Positions 57,039 to 64,000 of a DNA stretch of 64,000 bases are shown here, one piece after another (within the stretch, counting starts at the first letter, position 1; every line of letters starts with the position of its first letter). The translations under genes were made by a program, and so were the position numbers. Origin of the DNA: Ruminococcaceae bacterium UBA1375 (GTDB taxonomy: Bacteria > Bacillota > Clostridia > Oscillospirales > Ruminococcaceae); the NCBI GenBank assembly GCA_002305795.1, contig DBRF01000013.1, positions 88,592 to 152,591 on the forward strand, given 5' to 3'. Below the pieces are notes generated by a model. That model ran no database searches, was not told the origin of the DNA, and saw only the letters and a program-made list of their open reading frames with translations.

Positions 57039-58583
57039 TTATTTCGCCTTTGCCTTTTTCTCTTTTTGGATGCAGGAGAAAATCTGCTCCAGCTCATCCT
57101 CCGGCTGCTTCTTGGTAAACAAGCTCACCACCGGCACGATGATCAAACTGATGAGCATGGCCGCCGCCCCGGCGTTGATGGGACTGACCAGGTTCAAGGG
57201 GCAGTTTAACCCCTGCACCGCCGCCACCAAATCCGGGAACAACCCCAGGTTGAACAGCACCATGTGCCCCACGGTGAACACTACCCCCACCACAAAGGCG
57301 GTCCAGACGCTGGCCCGGGTGACCCGCTTGGAGTACAGCCCGTAGAGGAAAGGCCCTAGGAAAGCTCCCGCCAAAGTACCCCAGGACACCGACATCAGGC
57401 TGGTAATCAAGGTGGTCTTGTTGGCGGCGATGACCACCGAAATCACAATGAATACCACAATGAGAATCCGAATCCAGAGCACCTGGGTCTTTTCCTTCAT
57501 GTTTTTCCGGAAGGGCTTAATCAAATCTATGGTCAGGGTGGAGGAGCTGGTGAGCACCAGGCTGGACAGGGTGGACATGGAGGCGGACAGCACCAGCACC
57601 ACCACTACCCCCATGAGGATGTCCGGCAAAGCCTGGCCCAGCATATCCGGAACAATGTCGTCGTAGCTGGCAAAGTCGTCCACATACAGCCGTCCCAGTC
57701 CCCCTAAGAAGTAGCTTCCCCCCGCCACTACCAGGGCGAAGATGGTGGAGATCACCGCTCCACGGGTGACGGCGGGTTTGTCCTTGATGGCGTAGAATTT
57801 CTGCACCATCTGGGGTAGGGCCCAGGTACCCAGGCTGGTGAGAATCACCACCCCCAGCAGGTTCAAGGGATCGGGGCCGAACAGGGAGTTTAAGCTGTTT
57901 TCCGGCACTCCCACGTCGCTGATCTTGCCCAGGTTGGTCAGGGCGGTAAAGATGCCTCCCTGGCCGCTCACCGCAAAGATTACCACGGCGGCAATGCCGA
58001 TGAGCATAATGATGCCCTGGACAAAGTCGTTGATGGCGGTGGCGGTGTAGCCCCCCAGCACCACATAGATGGCGGTGAGCACTGCCATGCCGATGATGCA
58101 GTAGAGGTAGTCAATGCCGAAGGCTTCCTCAAACAGCCGGGACAGGCCGTTGTACACCGAAGCGGTGTAGGGGATTAAAAAGATGAAGACAATCAGCGCT
58201 GAAGCGATTTTCAGCCCCTTGGAGTGATACCGCTTTTCAAAAAACTCCGGCATGGTGGTGGCGTTGAGGTGGCGGCTCATCAAGCGGGTGCGGTTGCCCA
58301 AAAGCCACCAGGCCAGAAGGCTGCCGATGAGGGCGTTGCCGATGCCCACCCAGGTGGAGGCCACCCCGTAATTCCAGCCGAACTGCCCGGCGTAGCCGAT
58401 AAACACCACGGCGGAGAAGTAGGAGGTGCCGTAGGCAAAGGCGGTAAACCAAGGCCCTAAATTCCGTCCTCCCAGTACAAAATTCTGCACGCTGCCCGCC
58501 ATTTTCCGGCAGTATACCCCAATGCCGATCATGACAGCCAGGTAAAGCAGCAAAATGATCCACATAACCATTTCTTTTTCCAT
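57039..58583 (-). CDS. Sodium/solute symporter (SSS family, PutP-like)
   Basis: A 514-residue membrane protein with about 13 helices. FVLGGRNLGPWFTAFAYGTSYFSAVVFIGYAG is the N-terminal sodium and substrate region; YVVLGGYTATAINDFVQGIIMLIG is the SSS signature, and LVLSASMSTLSSLVLTSSSTLTIDL the sodium site in helix 8. The C-terminal tail is Lys-rich. Proline or pantothenate-like substrates are possible. Repeats of AAGCGTT just upstream (58612-58637) may be an operator. Confidence 0.93.
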   Translation of the reverse strand: MEKEMVMWIILLLYLAVMIGIGVYCRKMAGSVQNFVLGGRNLGPWFTAFAYGTSYFSAVVFIGYAGQFGWNYGVASTWVGIGNALIGSLLAWWLLGNRTRLMSRHLNATTMPEFFEKRYHSKGLKIASALIVFIFLIPYTASVYNGLSRLFEEAFGIDYLYCIIGMAVLTAIYVVLGGYTATAINDFVQGIIMLIGIAAVVIFAVSGQGGIFTALTNLGKISDVGVPENSLNSLFGPDPLNLLGVVILTSLGTWALPQMVQKFYAIKDKPAVTRGAVISTIFALVVAGGSYFLGGLGRLYVDDFASYDDIVPDMLGQALPDILMGVVVVLVLSASMSTLSSLVLTSSSTLTIDLIKPFRKNMKEKTQVLWIRILIVVFIVISVVIAANKTTLITSLMSVSWGTLAGAFLGPFLYGLYSKRVTRASVWTAFVVGVVFTVGHMVLFNLGLFPDLVAAVQGLNCPLNLVSPINAGAAAMLISLIIVPVVSLFTKKQPEDELEQIFSCIQKEKKAKAK

Positions 58584-58751
58584 TCCTTTCTCAGTGCTTT
58601 CCTACACTAAAGCGTTGGCGCTTTTAAGCGTTAAAGCACTGAGCTGATTATAGGGATTTTCTGCCTGTTTGTCAAGATAAAGCCAAAAAGAATAGCAAAA
58701 TTCATCAAGGATTCCCTTCTCTTTTGTACAGTTTTACTAAGGCCGGATTGA

Positions 58752-58780
58752 TTGAAAGGAGCGGGAAAACGTGCTATACT
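58752..58780 (+). promoter_or_regulatory. Promoter of the mutarotase-like gene
   Basis: TTGAAA (58752-58757) and TATACT (58775-58780) are 17 bases apart, 30 bases upstream of the start codon. Confidence 0.75.
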
Positions 58781-58810
58781 GAAAAAAACCATGGAAAAAG
58801 GCGGGATATT

Positions 58811-59692
58811 ATGCGCATTACCATCCACACCAATTCGGCGGCCTGTGACATCGACACCCTGGGGGCCGAGCCCAAAAGTCTCACCGACCTGTTCGGCCGG
58901 GAATATCTCTGGCAAGGGGACCCGGCGTACTGGGGCCGGACCGCACCGGTGCTGTTTCCCATCATCGGCAATTTGAAGGACAATAAGACCCTCTTTGACG
59001 GCAAAGAGTACACTATCCCTAAACACGGCTTTGCCCGGGACACGGAATTTAAGTGCATCTACCATAAGGACAACAAAGCGGTGTTCTGCCTCTACGCCAA
59101 TGAGGACACCAAAAAAATGTTTCCCTTTGACTTCACCTTCCAGGTGAGCTATCTGCTGGACGATGTGGACCTGAAGGTGGAGTACACCGTTTTTAACAAC
59201 GGCGATACCCCCATGCCCTTTTGCCTGGGGGCCCATCCGGCCTTCCGCTGCCCCGGGGAGGAGGAGAAGTTTGAGGAGTACCAGCTCTGTTTTCCCACCC
59301 CCCAGACCATTCACAGCCCGGTGTTCAACACCGCCACTGGGATGTGGGAGATGGAACACCGGCTGTCCATTGCCGAAAACCAGCAGAAGGTGAACCTGGA
59401 CTATGAGTTGTTCCGGGGGGACACCATCCTCTGCGAACATCCCGATTTTCACCGGATTGCCCTGGTGAATGAGCGCACCGGCCGGGGGGTGGAACTCCGC
59501 TGGGAGGGCTTTACCGACCTGGCCATCTGGTCCCCCTACGGCAAAAACGCCCCCTTCGTCTGCCTGGAGCCCTGGTGCGGCGCCGCTAAGATGGACAATG
59601 AGCCGGACGAGGAGTTTGTCCATAAACGGGGGGTGCAGATCCTCCAGCCCATGGAGCAGAAAAAGTATTCCATGACCATCCTGCCCCTGTAA
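58811..59692 (+). CDS. Aldose 1-epimerase-like (LacX type) protein
   Basis: A 293-residue galactose-mutarotase fold protein. GRTAPVLFPIIGNLKDN, YTIPKHGFARDTEF with a catalytic-type histidine, FCLGAHPAFRCP with a second histidine, and FVCLEPWCGAAKMDN with the glutamate that acts as base are visible. It probably interconverts anomers of a hexose; LacX proteins lie near galactose genes, but none are here. Its promoter is independent. Confidence 0.92.
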   Translation: MRITIHTNSAACDIDTLGAEPKSLTDLFGREYLWQGDPAYWGRTAPVLFPIIGNLKDNKTLFDGKEYTIPKHGFARDTEFKCIYHKDNKAVFCLYANEDTKKMFPFDFTFQVSYLLDDVDLKVEYTVFNNGDTPMPFCLGAHPAFRCPGEEEKFEEYQLCFPTPQTIHSPVFNTATGMWEMEHRLSIAENQQKVNLDYELFRGDTILCEHPDFHRIALVNERTGRGVELRWEGFTDLAIWSPYGKNAPFVCLEPWCGAAKMDNEPDEEFVHKRGVQILQPMEQKKYSMTILPL

Positions 59693-59701
59693 TAGAGCAG
59701 A

Positions 59702-59749
59702 AAAACCACGCCTGGGAAGGGTGCAATACCCCAGTCCCGGCGTGGTTTT
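59702..59749 (+). terminator. Bidirectional terminator
   Basis: AAAACCACGCC pairs with GGCGTGGTTTT; it lies between the convergent mutarotase-like and yeiH-type genes. Confidence 0.82.
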
Positions 59750-59812
59750 GTGTTGTTTGAAAATTCGTTGGGCAGATTCCCTGCCTTGGGACGGCGGCAG
59801 ACGCCGGGGAAT

Positions 59813-60841
59813 TTACCAGATCCCCAGTACCACCTGCATCCCCAAACTCACTGCCGCAATGGCAATCCAGCAGCAGAATCCCATGAAGATGGGCTTGCCT
59901 CCGGTTTTTACCAGCTTCACCACGTTGGTGTTTAAACCGATGGCGGCCATGGCCATAATGATGAAGAACTTGCTCAGCTCCTTAAAGGGACTGAAGAAGG
60001 AGGCGTCCACGCCCAAGGAGACGCAGAGGGTGGTCACCACCGAAGCCAGCAGGAAAAACAGGATGAAGAGAGGGAAAGAGCGCTTGAAGCTAAAGGTGTT
60101 TTCTCCCGCTACACCGGCCCGCTTGGCCTTGATGACGTTCCACACCGCCAGCCCCAGGGTGATGGGGATGATGGCTAAGGTCCGGGTGAGCTTGACGATG
60201 GTGGCCCCGTCCAAAGTGTTGGCGCCGGGGTGCATCCCGTCCCAGGCGGAAGCCGCCGCTGTCACCGAGGAGGTGTCGTTGACTGCCGTGCCGGCAAAAA
60301 GGGCGAACCCGTCGTTGGAAAGCCCCAGAAGTCCCCCTAAGGTGGGGAAGACCAGGGCGGCGATTACGTTAAAGAGAAAGATCACCGAAATGGCCTGGGC
60401 CACGTCCTCATCCTTGGCTTTGATCACCGGGGCAGTGGCGGCAATGGCGGAGCCCCCGCAGATGGAGGAGCCTACCCCAACCAGGGTGGAGATGTTCCCC
60501 GGCACCTTCATAGCCTTGCAGAGCACAAAGGAAACCACCAGGGAGGTGGTGATAGTGGCCAGGATGATGGGCAGGGAGGTCAACCCCACCTGGGCGATCT
60601 GGGACAGGTTTAACCCAAATCCCAGCAAAACCACCGCAAATTGCAGGATCTTTTTGGAGGTGAACCCGATTCCGTCCTGGATTGCGGTTTTCTTTTTGTA
60701 AAACTGGGCGATAACCATCCCCGCCAAAATAGCAAATACCGGTCCTCCCACCACCGGCACCAGCTGCCCCAAAAACCAGCAGGGCAGGGCAATCACCAGG
60801 CAGAGCAGCAGCCCCGGCCCGTATTTTTTGATAACCTTCAT
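59813..60841 (-). CDS. YeiH-family putative sulfate exporter
   Basis: A 342-residue membrane protein with about ten helices. ILQFAVVLLGFGLNLSQIAQVG and VGVGSSICGGSAIAATAPVI are the family hallmarks, and GTAVNDTSSVTAAA a conserved loop. The family (UPF0324) is thought to export sulfite, sulfate or related anions, without firm proof. The promoter TTTACA / TATACT lies upstream on the minus strand (60887-60915). Confidence 0.92.
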   Translation of the reverse strand: MKVIKKYGPGLLLCLVIALPCWFLGQLVPVVGGPVFAILAGMVIAQFYKKKTAIQDGIGFTSKKILQFAVVLLGFGLNLSQIAQVGLTSLPIILATITTSLVVSFVLCKAMKVPGNISTLVGVGSSICGGSAIAATAPVIKAKDEDVAQAISVIFLFNVIAALVFPTLGGLLGLSNDGFALFAGTAVNDTSSVTAAASAWDGMHPGANTLDGATIVKLTRTLAIIPITLGLAVWNVIKAKRAGVAGENTFSFKRSFPLFILFFLLASVVTTLCVSLGVDASFFSPFKELSKFFIIMAMAAIGLNTNVVKLVKTGGKPIFMGFCCWIAIAAVSLGMQVVLGIW

Positions 60842-61167
60842 GTTTTCTTCCTCCTTGGAAAATTTTATCCTTTTTGGTTGATTTTTAGTATACGCCGGGA
60901 TGGTCCGCTTGTAAAATCAGAATTTGTAAACCTTCCATAAATAGTAATGGAGCCTTTTGATTTTGTAATCAATCCCGGCTTTTGGCAGGGGTTTGGCCAT
61001 GGATTTCGTCTGTTTTCCTAAAATTACGCCCGGAAAGGTGTGAAAAACCGGTTTTGAATAAAAATTTCCTGGAAACTCCGGTTCGGCTCTTGCTTTTTAT
61101 TACAAAACCAAGTACAATAAAGGGTATTCCAAAAGTTACTCTATGAGAAAAAGGTAGGAGGTACTCC
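60842..61167. promoter_or_regulatory. Divergent promoter region between the yeiH-type gene and guaA
   Basis: The minus-strand promoter TTTACA/TATACT (60887-60915) serves the exporter. TTGCTT (61090-61095), 17 bases, TACAAT (61113-61118) serves guaA. No purine riboswitch consensus is present. Otherwise nothing is recognised in this 326-bp stretch. Confidence 0.7.
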
Positions 61168-62700
61168 ATGACCCACGAAACCGTGATTGTACTGGATTTT
61201 GGCGGACAGTATAACCAGCTCATTGCACGCCGGGTGCGTGAATGCGGGGTGTACTGCGAAGTAAAATCCTATAAAACCCCTCTTTCCCAGTTGCTGGAGA
61301 TGAACCCTAAGGGCATTATCTTCACTGGCGGGCCCAACAGCGTCTATCTGGAGCAGTCCCCCCACATTCAAAAGAATATTTTTGAGCAGAACATCCCGGT
61401 TCTTGGCATCTGCTACGGCTGCCAGCTCATGGCCTATACCTTGGGCGGCAGCGTCACCAGCGCTGTCACCAGCGAATATGGCAAAACCGAAACCCAGTTT
61501 GACGCTTCCAGCCTGCTGTTTGGCGGCCTGCCGGAAACCGGCGTCACCTGGATGAGCCACACCGACTACATCAACGGCCTGCCGGAAGGTTTTGCCGTTT
61601 CCGCCCACACCGCCGACTGCCCGGTGGCGGCCATGGAAAATGCGGAAAAGAAGCTGTACGCCGTGCAGTTCCACCCGGAAGTGATGCACACCGAGAACGG
61701 TTTGCAGATGCTCCATAACTTCCTGTTTAAGGTCTGCGGCTGCACAGGGGACTGGAGCATGAGCAGCTACGCCAAAACCGCCATTGCTCAGATTCGGGAA
61801 AAGGTGGGGGACGGCAAGGTGCTGCTGGCCCTCAGCGGCGGGGTGGACTCTTCAGTGCTGGCGGCCCTGCTGAGCAAAGCCATCGGCGACCAGCTCACCT
61901 GCATCTTCGTGGACCACGGCCTGATGCGGAAAAACGAAGGGGATGAGGTGGAAAACGCCTTTGCCGGCTGGGACATCAACTTCATCCGCTGCAACGCCGG
62001 GGAACAGTTCCTCTCCCGCCTGGCCGGGGTCACCGAGCCGGAAGCTAAGCGGAAAATCATCGGGGAAGAGTTCATCCGGGTGTTTGAAGCGGAAGCCAAA
62101 AAAATCGGCAAGGTGGACTATCTGGCTCAAGGCACCATCTATCCTGACGTCATCGAATCCGGCGCCGGGGACGCCGCCGTGATCAAGAGCCACCACAACG
62201 TAGGCGGCCTGCCGGATCACGTGGACTTTAAGGAAATCATCGAGCCGCTGCGGCTGCTGTTTAAGGACGAAGTCCGGCAGCTGGGCACCGAACTGGGCCT
62301 GAGCCCGGTGCTGGTGTGGCGGCAGCCCTTCCCGGGTCCCGGCCTGGCCATCCGTATCATCGGGGAAATCACCCCGGAGAAGGTGCGCATTCTCCAAGAC
62401 GCCGACGCCATCTTCCGGGAAGAGATCGCCAAGGCGGGGCTGGACCGTAGCGTCAACCAGTACTTCGCCGTCCTCACCTCCATGCGCAGCGTGGGGGTCA
62501 TGGGGGATTCCCGGACCTACGACTACACTCTGGCTCTGCGCGCCGTCACCACCACCGACTTTATGACCGCCGATTTCGCCAAGCTGCCCTATGAGCTTTT
62601 GGCCCAGGTCAGCAGCCGGGTGGTCAATGAGGTGGGCAGCATCAACCGGGTGGTGTATGACGTGACTACCAAGCCCCCGGCAACCATTGAGTGGGAATAA
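61168..62700 (+). CDS. guaA: GMP synthase (glutamine-hydrolysing)
   Basis: A 510-residue enzyme converting XMP to GMP. The N-terminal glutaminase domain has the nucleophile Cys82 in GICYGCQL and the triad His/Glu in VQFHPEV. The ATP pyrophosphatase loop is LALSGGVDSSVLAALL, and the C-terminal dimer domain ends RVVYDVTTKPPATIEWE. ATG follows GTAGGAGGTACTCC. The 3' end of guaA is a known integration site for mobile elements, and an element starts right after this stop. Confidence 0.97.
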   Translation: MTHETVIVLDFGGQYNQLIARRVRECGVYCEVKSYKTPLSQLLEMNPKGIIFTGGPNSVYLEQSPHIQKNIFEQNIPVLGICYGCQLMAYTLGGSVTSAVTSEYGKTETQFDASSLLFGGLPETGVTWMSHTDYINGLPEGFAVSAHTADCPVAAMENAEKKLYAVQFHPEVMHTENGLQMLHNFLFKVCGCTGDWSMSSYAKTAIAQIREKVGDGKVLLALSGGVDSSVLAALLSKAIGDQLTCIFVDHGLMRKNEGDEVENAFAGWDINFIRCNAGEQFLSRLAGVTEPEAKRKIIGEEFIRVFEAEAKKIGKVDYLAQGTIYPDVIESGAGDAAVIKSHHNVGGLPDHVDFKEIIEPLRLLFKDEVRQLGTELGLSPVLVWRQPFPGPGLAIRIIGEITPEKVRILQDADAIFREEIAKAGLDRSVNQYFAVLTSMRSVGVMGDSRTYDYTLALRAVTTTDFMTADFAKLPYELLAQVSSRVVNEVGSINRVVYDVTTKPPATIEWE

Positions 62701-62870
62701 AACGAAACACCGCAAAAACCCAGTATTTATGCGGGCTTGCGGCGTTCGGAGAAGTCTTTTGATAACAATTTGATAACAGCCATACAAGTGCCATTATTCT
62801 TGTAATCCGGTGGTTTATGGGTTACAGAATGATGAGAGGCGGCTTGCATGGCGGAAGAAATCCATATTAC

Positions 62871-62918
62871 AAAGCCCTTAGCTGTGGGTAATGATTCCAT
62901 AGCTAAGGGCTTTTTGTC
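62871..62918 (+). terminator. Terminator at the element's left end
   Basis: A 13-bp perfect stem AAAGCCCTTAGCT / AGCTAAGGGCTTT is followed by TTG on the plus strand, giving T5. It lies beyond the 3' end of the XRE gene. Confidence 0.78.
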
Positions 62919-62922
62919 GTTC

Positions 62923-63456
62923 TTATTCGTCTTTTTTGAGCTTGTCCTGAAATGCCTCCACCAGCGTATCGCTTAACTCCTGTGAAGGAACTTTCGCCCA
63001 ATGCTGCGTAGTGTCATATTTCGGGTAGTAATAACGCCAACGGTCATATTCTTCCCTGCTGATTTCTTCGGCAGAGAGTTTGTCCGCCTGCTCTTTCCAC
63101 GCATAGAGCATTTGCAGCAGCTCGTAAGCCTCTTTGCCCTTGTCTTTGTTGACTTTCAGACAAACTTCTCCGTCTGCTTCGCTGACGGTCAGCCCATATA
63201 CATCTTCAAGGGTAAATAAGGTGTGCATAAGACCGATCTGACTGTCAATGTCAGGAACATCAAGAGCCTGCGGGGAAACATCAAGCACCTGCGCCAGTGC
63301 AGCCGTTAAATCCGCCTTTGGTTTGCGGGAGCCGGTTTCATATTGCGCCAAGCGCACATCGGCGCTCCTTTCGGGAAAGCCGACAGCCGTACCAAGATAT
63401 TTTTGCGTCATACCACGCAGAAGTCTGAAAAAATGGATTCTCTCACCAATCGCCAT
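62923..63456 (-). CDS. XRE-family repressor of the integrative element
   Basis: A 177-residue regulator. MAIGERIHFFRLLRGMTQKYLG with SADVRLAQYETGSRKPKADLTAALAQVLDVSP is a Cro/CI-type domain seen repeatedly in clostridial conjugative elements, followed by an acidic C-terminal part (LFTLEDVYGLTVSEADGEVCL). GGAGTG lies nine bases before the ATG. It probably represses the excisionase/integrase promoter, where repeated ATATGCTTAGT words occur. Confidence 0.9.
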   Translation of the reverse strand: MAIGERIHFFRLLRGMTQKYLGTAVGFPERSADVRLAQYETGSRKPKADLTAALAQVLDVSPQALDVPDIDSQIGLMHTLFTLEDVYGLTVSEADGEVCLKVNKDKGKEAYELLQMLYAWKEQADKLSAEEISREEYDRWRYYYPKYDTTQHWAKVPSQELSDTLVEAFQDKLKKDE

Positions 63457-63489
63457 AGTGTTTACACTCCTCGCTTATGTATCTGCACA

Positions 63490-63625
63490 TAGTATAGCAG
63501 ATATGCTTAGTGAAAGTCAAGAGAAAATAAAACAAAAAAGTTTAATACTTTCTCCAAAACCGCTTGACAAAAGCAAATATGCTTAGTATAATGAGAATGC
63601 ATTAAGCAAATAAGTTTAATTAAAT
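63490..63625. promoter_or_regulatory. Divergent promoters and operators of the integrative element
   Basis: On the plus strand TTGACA (63564-63569) and TATAAT (63587-63592) form a perfect consensus promoter with a 17-base spacer. ATATGCTTAGT overlaps its -10 and recurs at about 63501-63511, next to the minus-strand -10 of the XRE gene (TATACT). An inverted relative (ATTAAGCAAA) lies near 63601-63610. The XRE protein would thus control both directions. Confidence 0.82.
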
Positions 63626-63737
63626 ATCCGTCATGCGTCACGGTAATGGCGTACCCGCCCGGGCAAATCGGAAGGCGGCAAGAAAGTATTCCGACACGAA
63701 ATAAATGAAATTGAAAACAGAAGGGAAGGTGATTTTT

Positions 63738-63926
63738 ATGGGAAACAGGTTTATCCGTGCCGATGATGTGGCACAGGAACTCAATGTATCCAAGCCCTAT
63801 GCCTATAAGCTCATCAGGAAACTGAACGAGGAACTAAACGCAAAGGGGTTTATTACGATTGCAGGGCGTGTCAACCGCCAGTATTTTTATGAAAGGCTCT
63901 ACGGAGCCGGAAAGGAGAAAGGGTAA
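63738..63926 (+). CDS. Excisionase-like helix-turn-helix protein
   Basis: A 62-residue protein starting MGNRFIRADDVAQELNVSKPYAYKLIRK, a MerR/Xis-type DNA-binding fold, ending FYERLYGAGKEKG. GGAAGGTGAT lies six bases before ATG 63738. The stop overlaps the integrase start (TAATG). It should direct excision with the integrase. Confidence 0.88.
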   Translation: MGNRFIRADDVAQELNVSKPYAYKLIRKLNEELNAKGFITIAGRVNRQYFYERLYGAGKEKG

Positions 63927-64000
63927 TGCCGGTATTCAAAAATGAGGACAACGGTACTTGGTATGTGATGGCAAGGTGGACTATAGTCAATAAAGTGGAC
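63926..64000 (+). CDS. Tyrosine-type site-specific integrase, 5' end only
   Basis: Only the first 25 codons are inside the window: MPVFKNEDNGTWYVMARWTI. This is the arm-type DNA-binding start (AP2-like) found in Tn916-like integrases. The start overlaps the excisionase stop, with AAAGGAGAAAGGG upstream. The catalytic domain lies beyond the window. Confidence 0.85.
   Translation, partial: MPVFKNEDNGTWYVMARWTIVNKVD

Larger units (their letters stand above)
62701..64000 (+). mobile_element. Left end of an integrative element inserted at the guaA 3' end
   Basis: Immediately after guaA come a long imperfect hairpin (CCGCAA / TTGCGG), an XRE repressor on the minus strand, an operator-promoter region, an excisionase and the first codons of a tyrosine-type integrase, the usual order for clostridial ICEs or mobilisable elements. 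The left attachment core is probably within the last codons of guaA (around 62680-62700). The right end is beyond the window, so the size and cargo are unknown. Confidence 0.8.

Noticed and set aside
60842..61167. A possible purine riboswitch before guaA
   Set aside because: The conserved loop and junction sequences of the guanine aptamer are not present.

Overview
The window is chromosomal DNA of a moderately GC-rich anaerobic Firmicute, most probably a gut member of the Clostridia (Oscillospiraceae/Acutalibacteraceae-like). This placement is inference from gene content: T-box control of metG, a manganese riboswitch, SRP RNA directly upstream of dnaX-ybaB-recR, clostridial ferredoxin and flavin proteins, a B12-dependent MetH with a separate reactivation protein, and AGGAGG-type ribosome binding sites. 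Coding is dense, and genes lie in short same-strand runs separated by bidirectional terminators.

Layout. 1-3.6 kb: thiamine genes thiC (cut by the window start), thiM, thiE and a translationally coupled HAD phosphatase. 3.6-8.5 kb: a calcineurin-like phosphatase, a nitroreductase, a membrane-anchored Ig-like protein, a flavodoxin-like reductase and a MATE pump. 8.6-11.7 kb: an OmpR-type two-component system and an EamA transporter. 12-14.5 kb: a MerR regulator facing a ferredoxin/flavodoxin protein and an iron-type alcohol dehydrogenase, with a MerR-style 19-bp-spacer promoter between them. 14.4-16.4 kb: a scar with an AT-rich methyltransferase and an IS256-type transposase fragment fused in frame to a second copy of the dehydrogenase C-terminus. 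16.5-19.5 kb: an antimicrobial-peptide-type ABC transporter. 19.5-20 kb: two tandem 152-bp structured units and tRNA-Cys. 20.1-24.1 kb: pullulanase and a GH127 glycosidase. 24.2-29.1 kb: an island bracketed by two paralogous mini-XRE regulators, holding a PNPOx-ferredoxin / zinc macrodomain / class M sirtuin operon, a DUF4097 lipoprotein, a MerR regulator and an apparently stand-alone structured RNA.

29.1-34.4 kb: the methionine/one-carbon run metH, MetH reactivation protein and metF, with a GNAT and tatD. 34.7-37 kb: metG with a T-box leader. 37-43.6 kb: mntP, ilvE, acetyltransferases, a membrane-anchored cohesin-like protein and trpS. 43.6-46.5 kb: a yybP-ykoY (Mn2+) riboswitch and a P-type ATPase. 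46.5-51.4 kb: a flavin reductase / Cys-rich protein / GNAT run, rlmA, an XRE regulator, an AraC regulator and sfsA. 51.6-53.4 kb: two zinc-ribbon membrane proteins opposite an XRE repressor gene. 53.4-57 kb: recR, ybaB, dnaX, SRP RNA and a YbaK-type deacylase. 57-62.7 kb: a sodium/solute symporter, a mutarotase-like protein, a YeiH transporter and guaA. From the guaA stop codon to the window end lies the left end of an integrative element (XRE repressor, excisionase, start of the integrase).

Two non-coding repeat families stand out. One is a ~230-bp intergenic element, present in five or six full or partial copies, with terminal inverted repeats, covarying internal hairpins and, at two sites, a duplicated transcription terminator as apparent target-site duplication. 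The other is the tandem 152-bp unit beside tRNA-Cys, whose two copies preserve a multi-stem fold through paired base changes. No CRISPR array and no complete prophage were seen.
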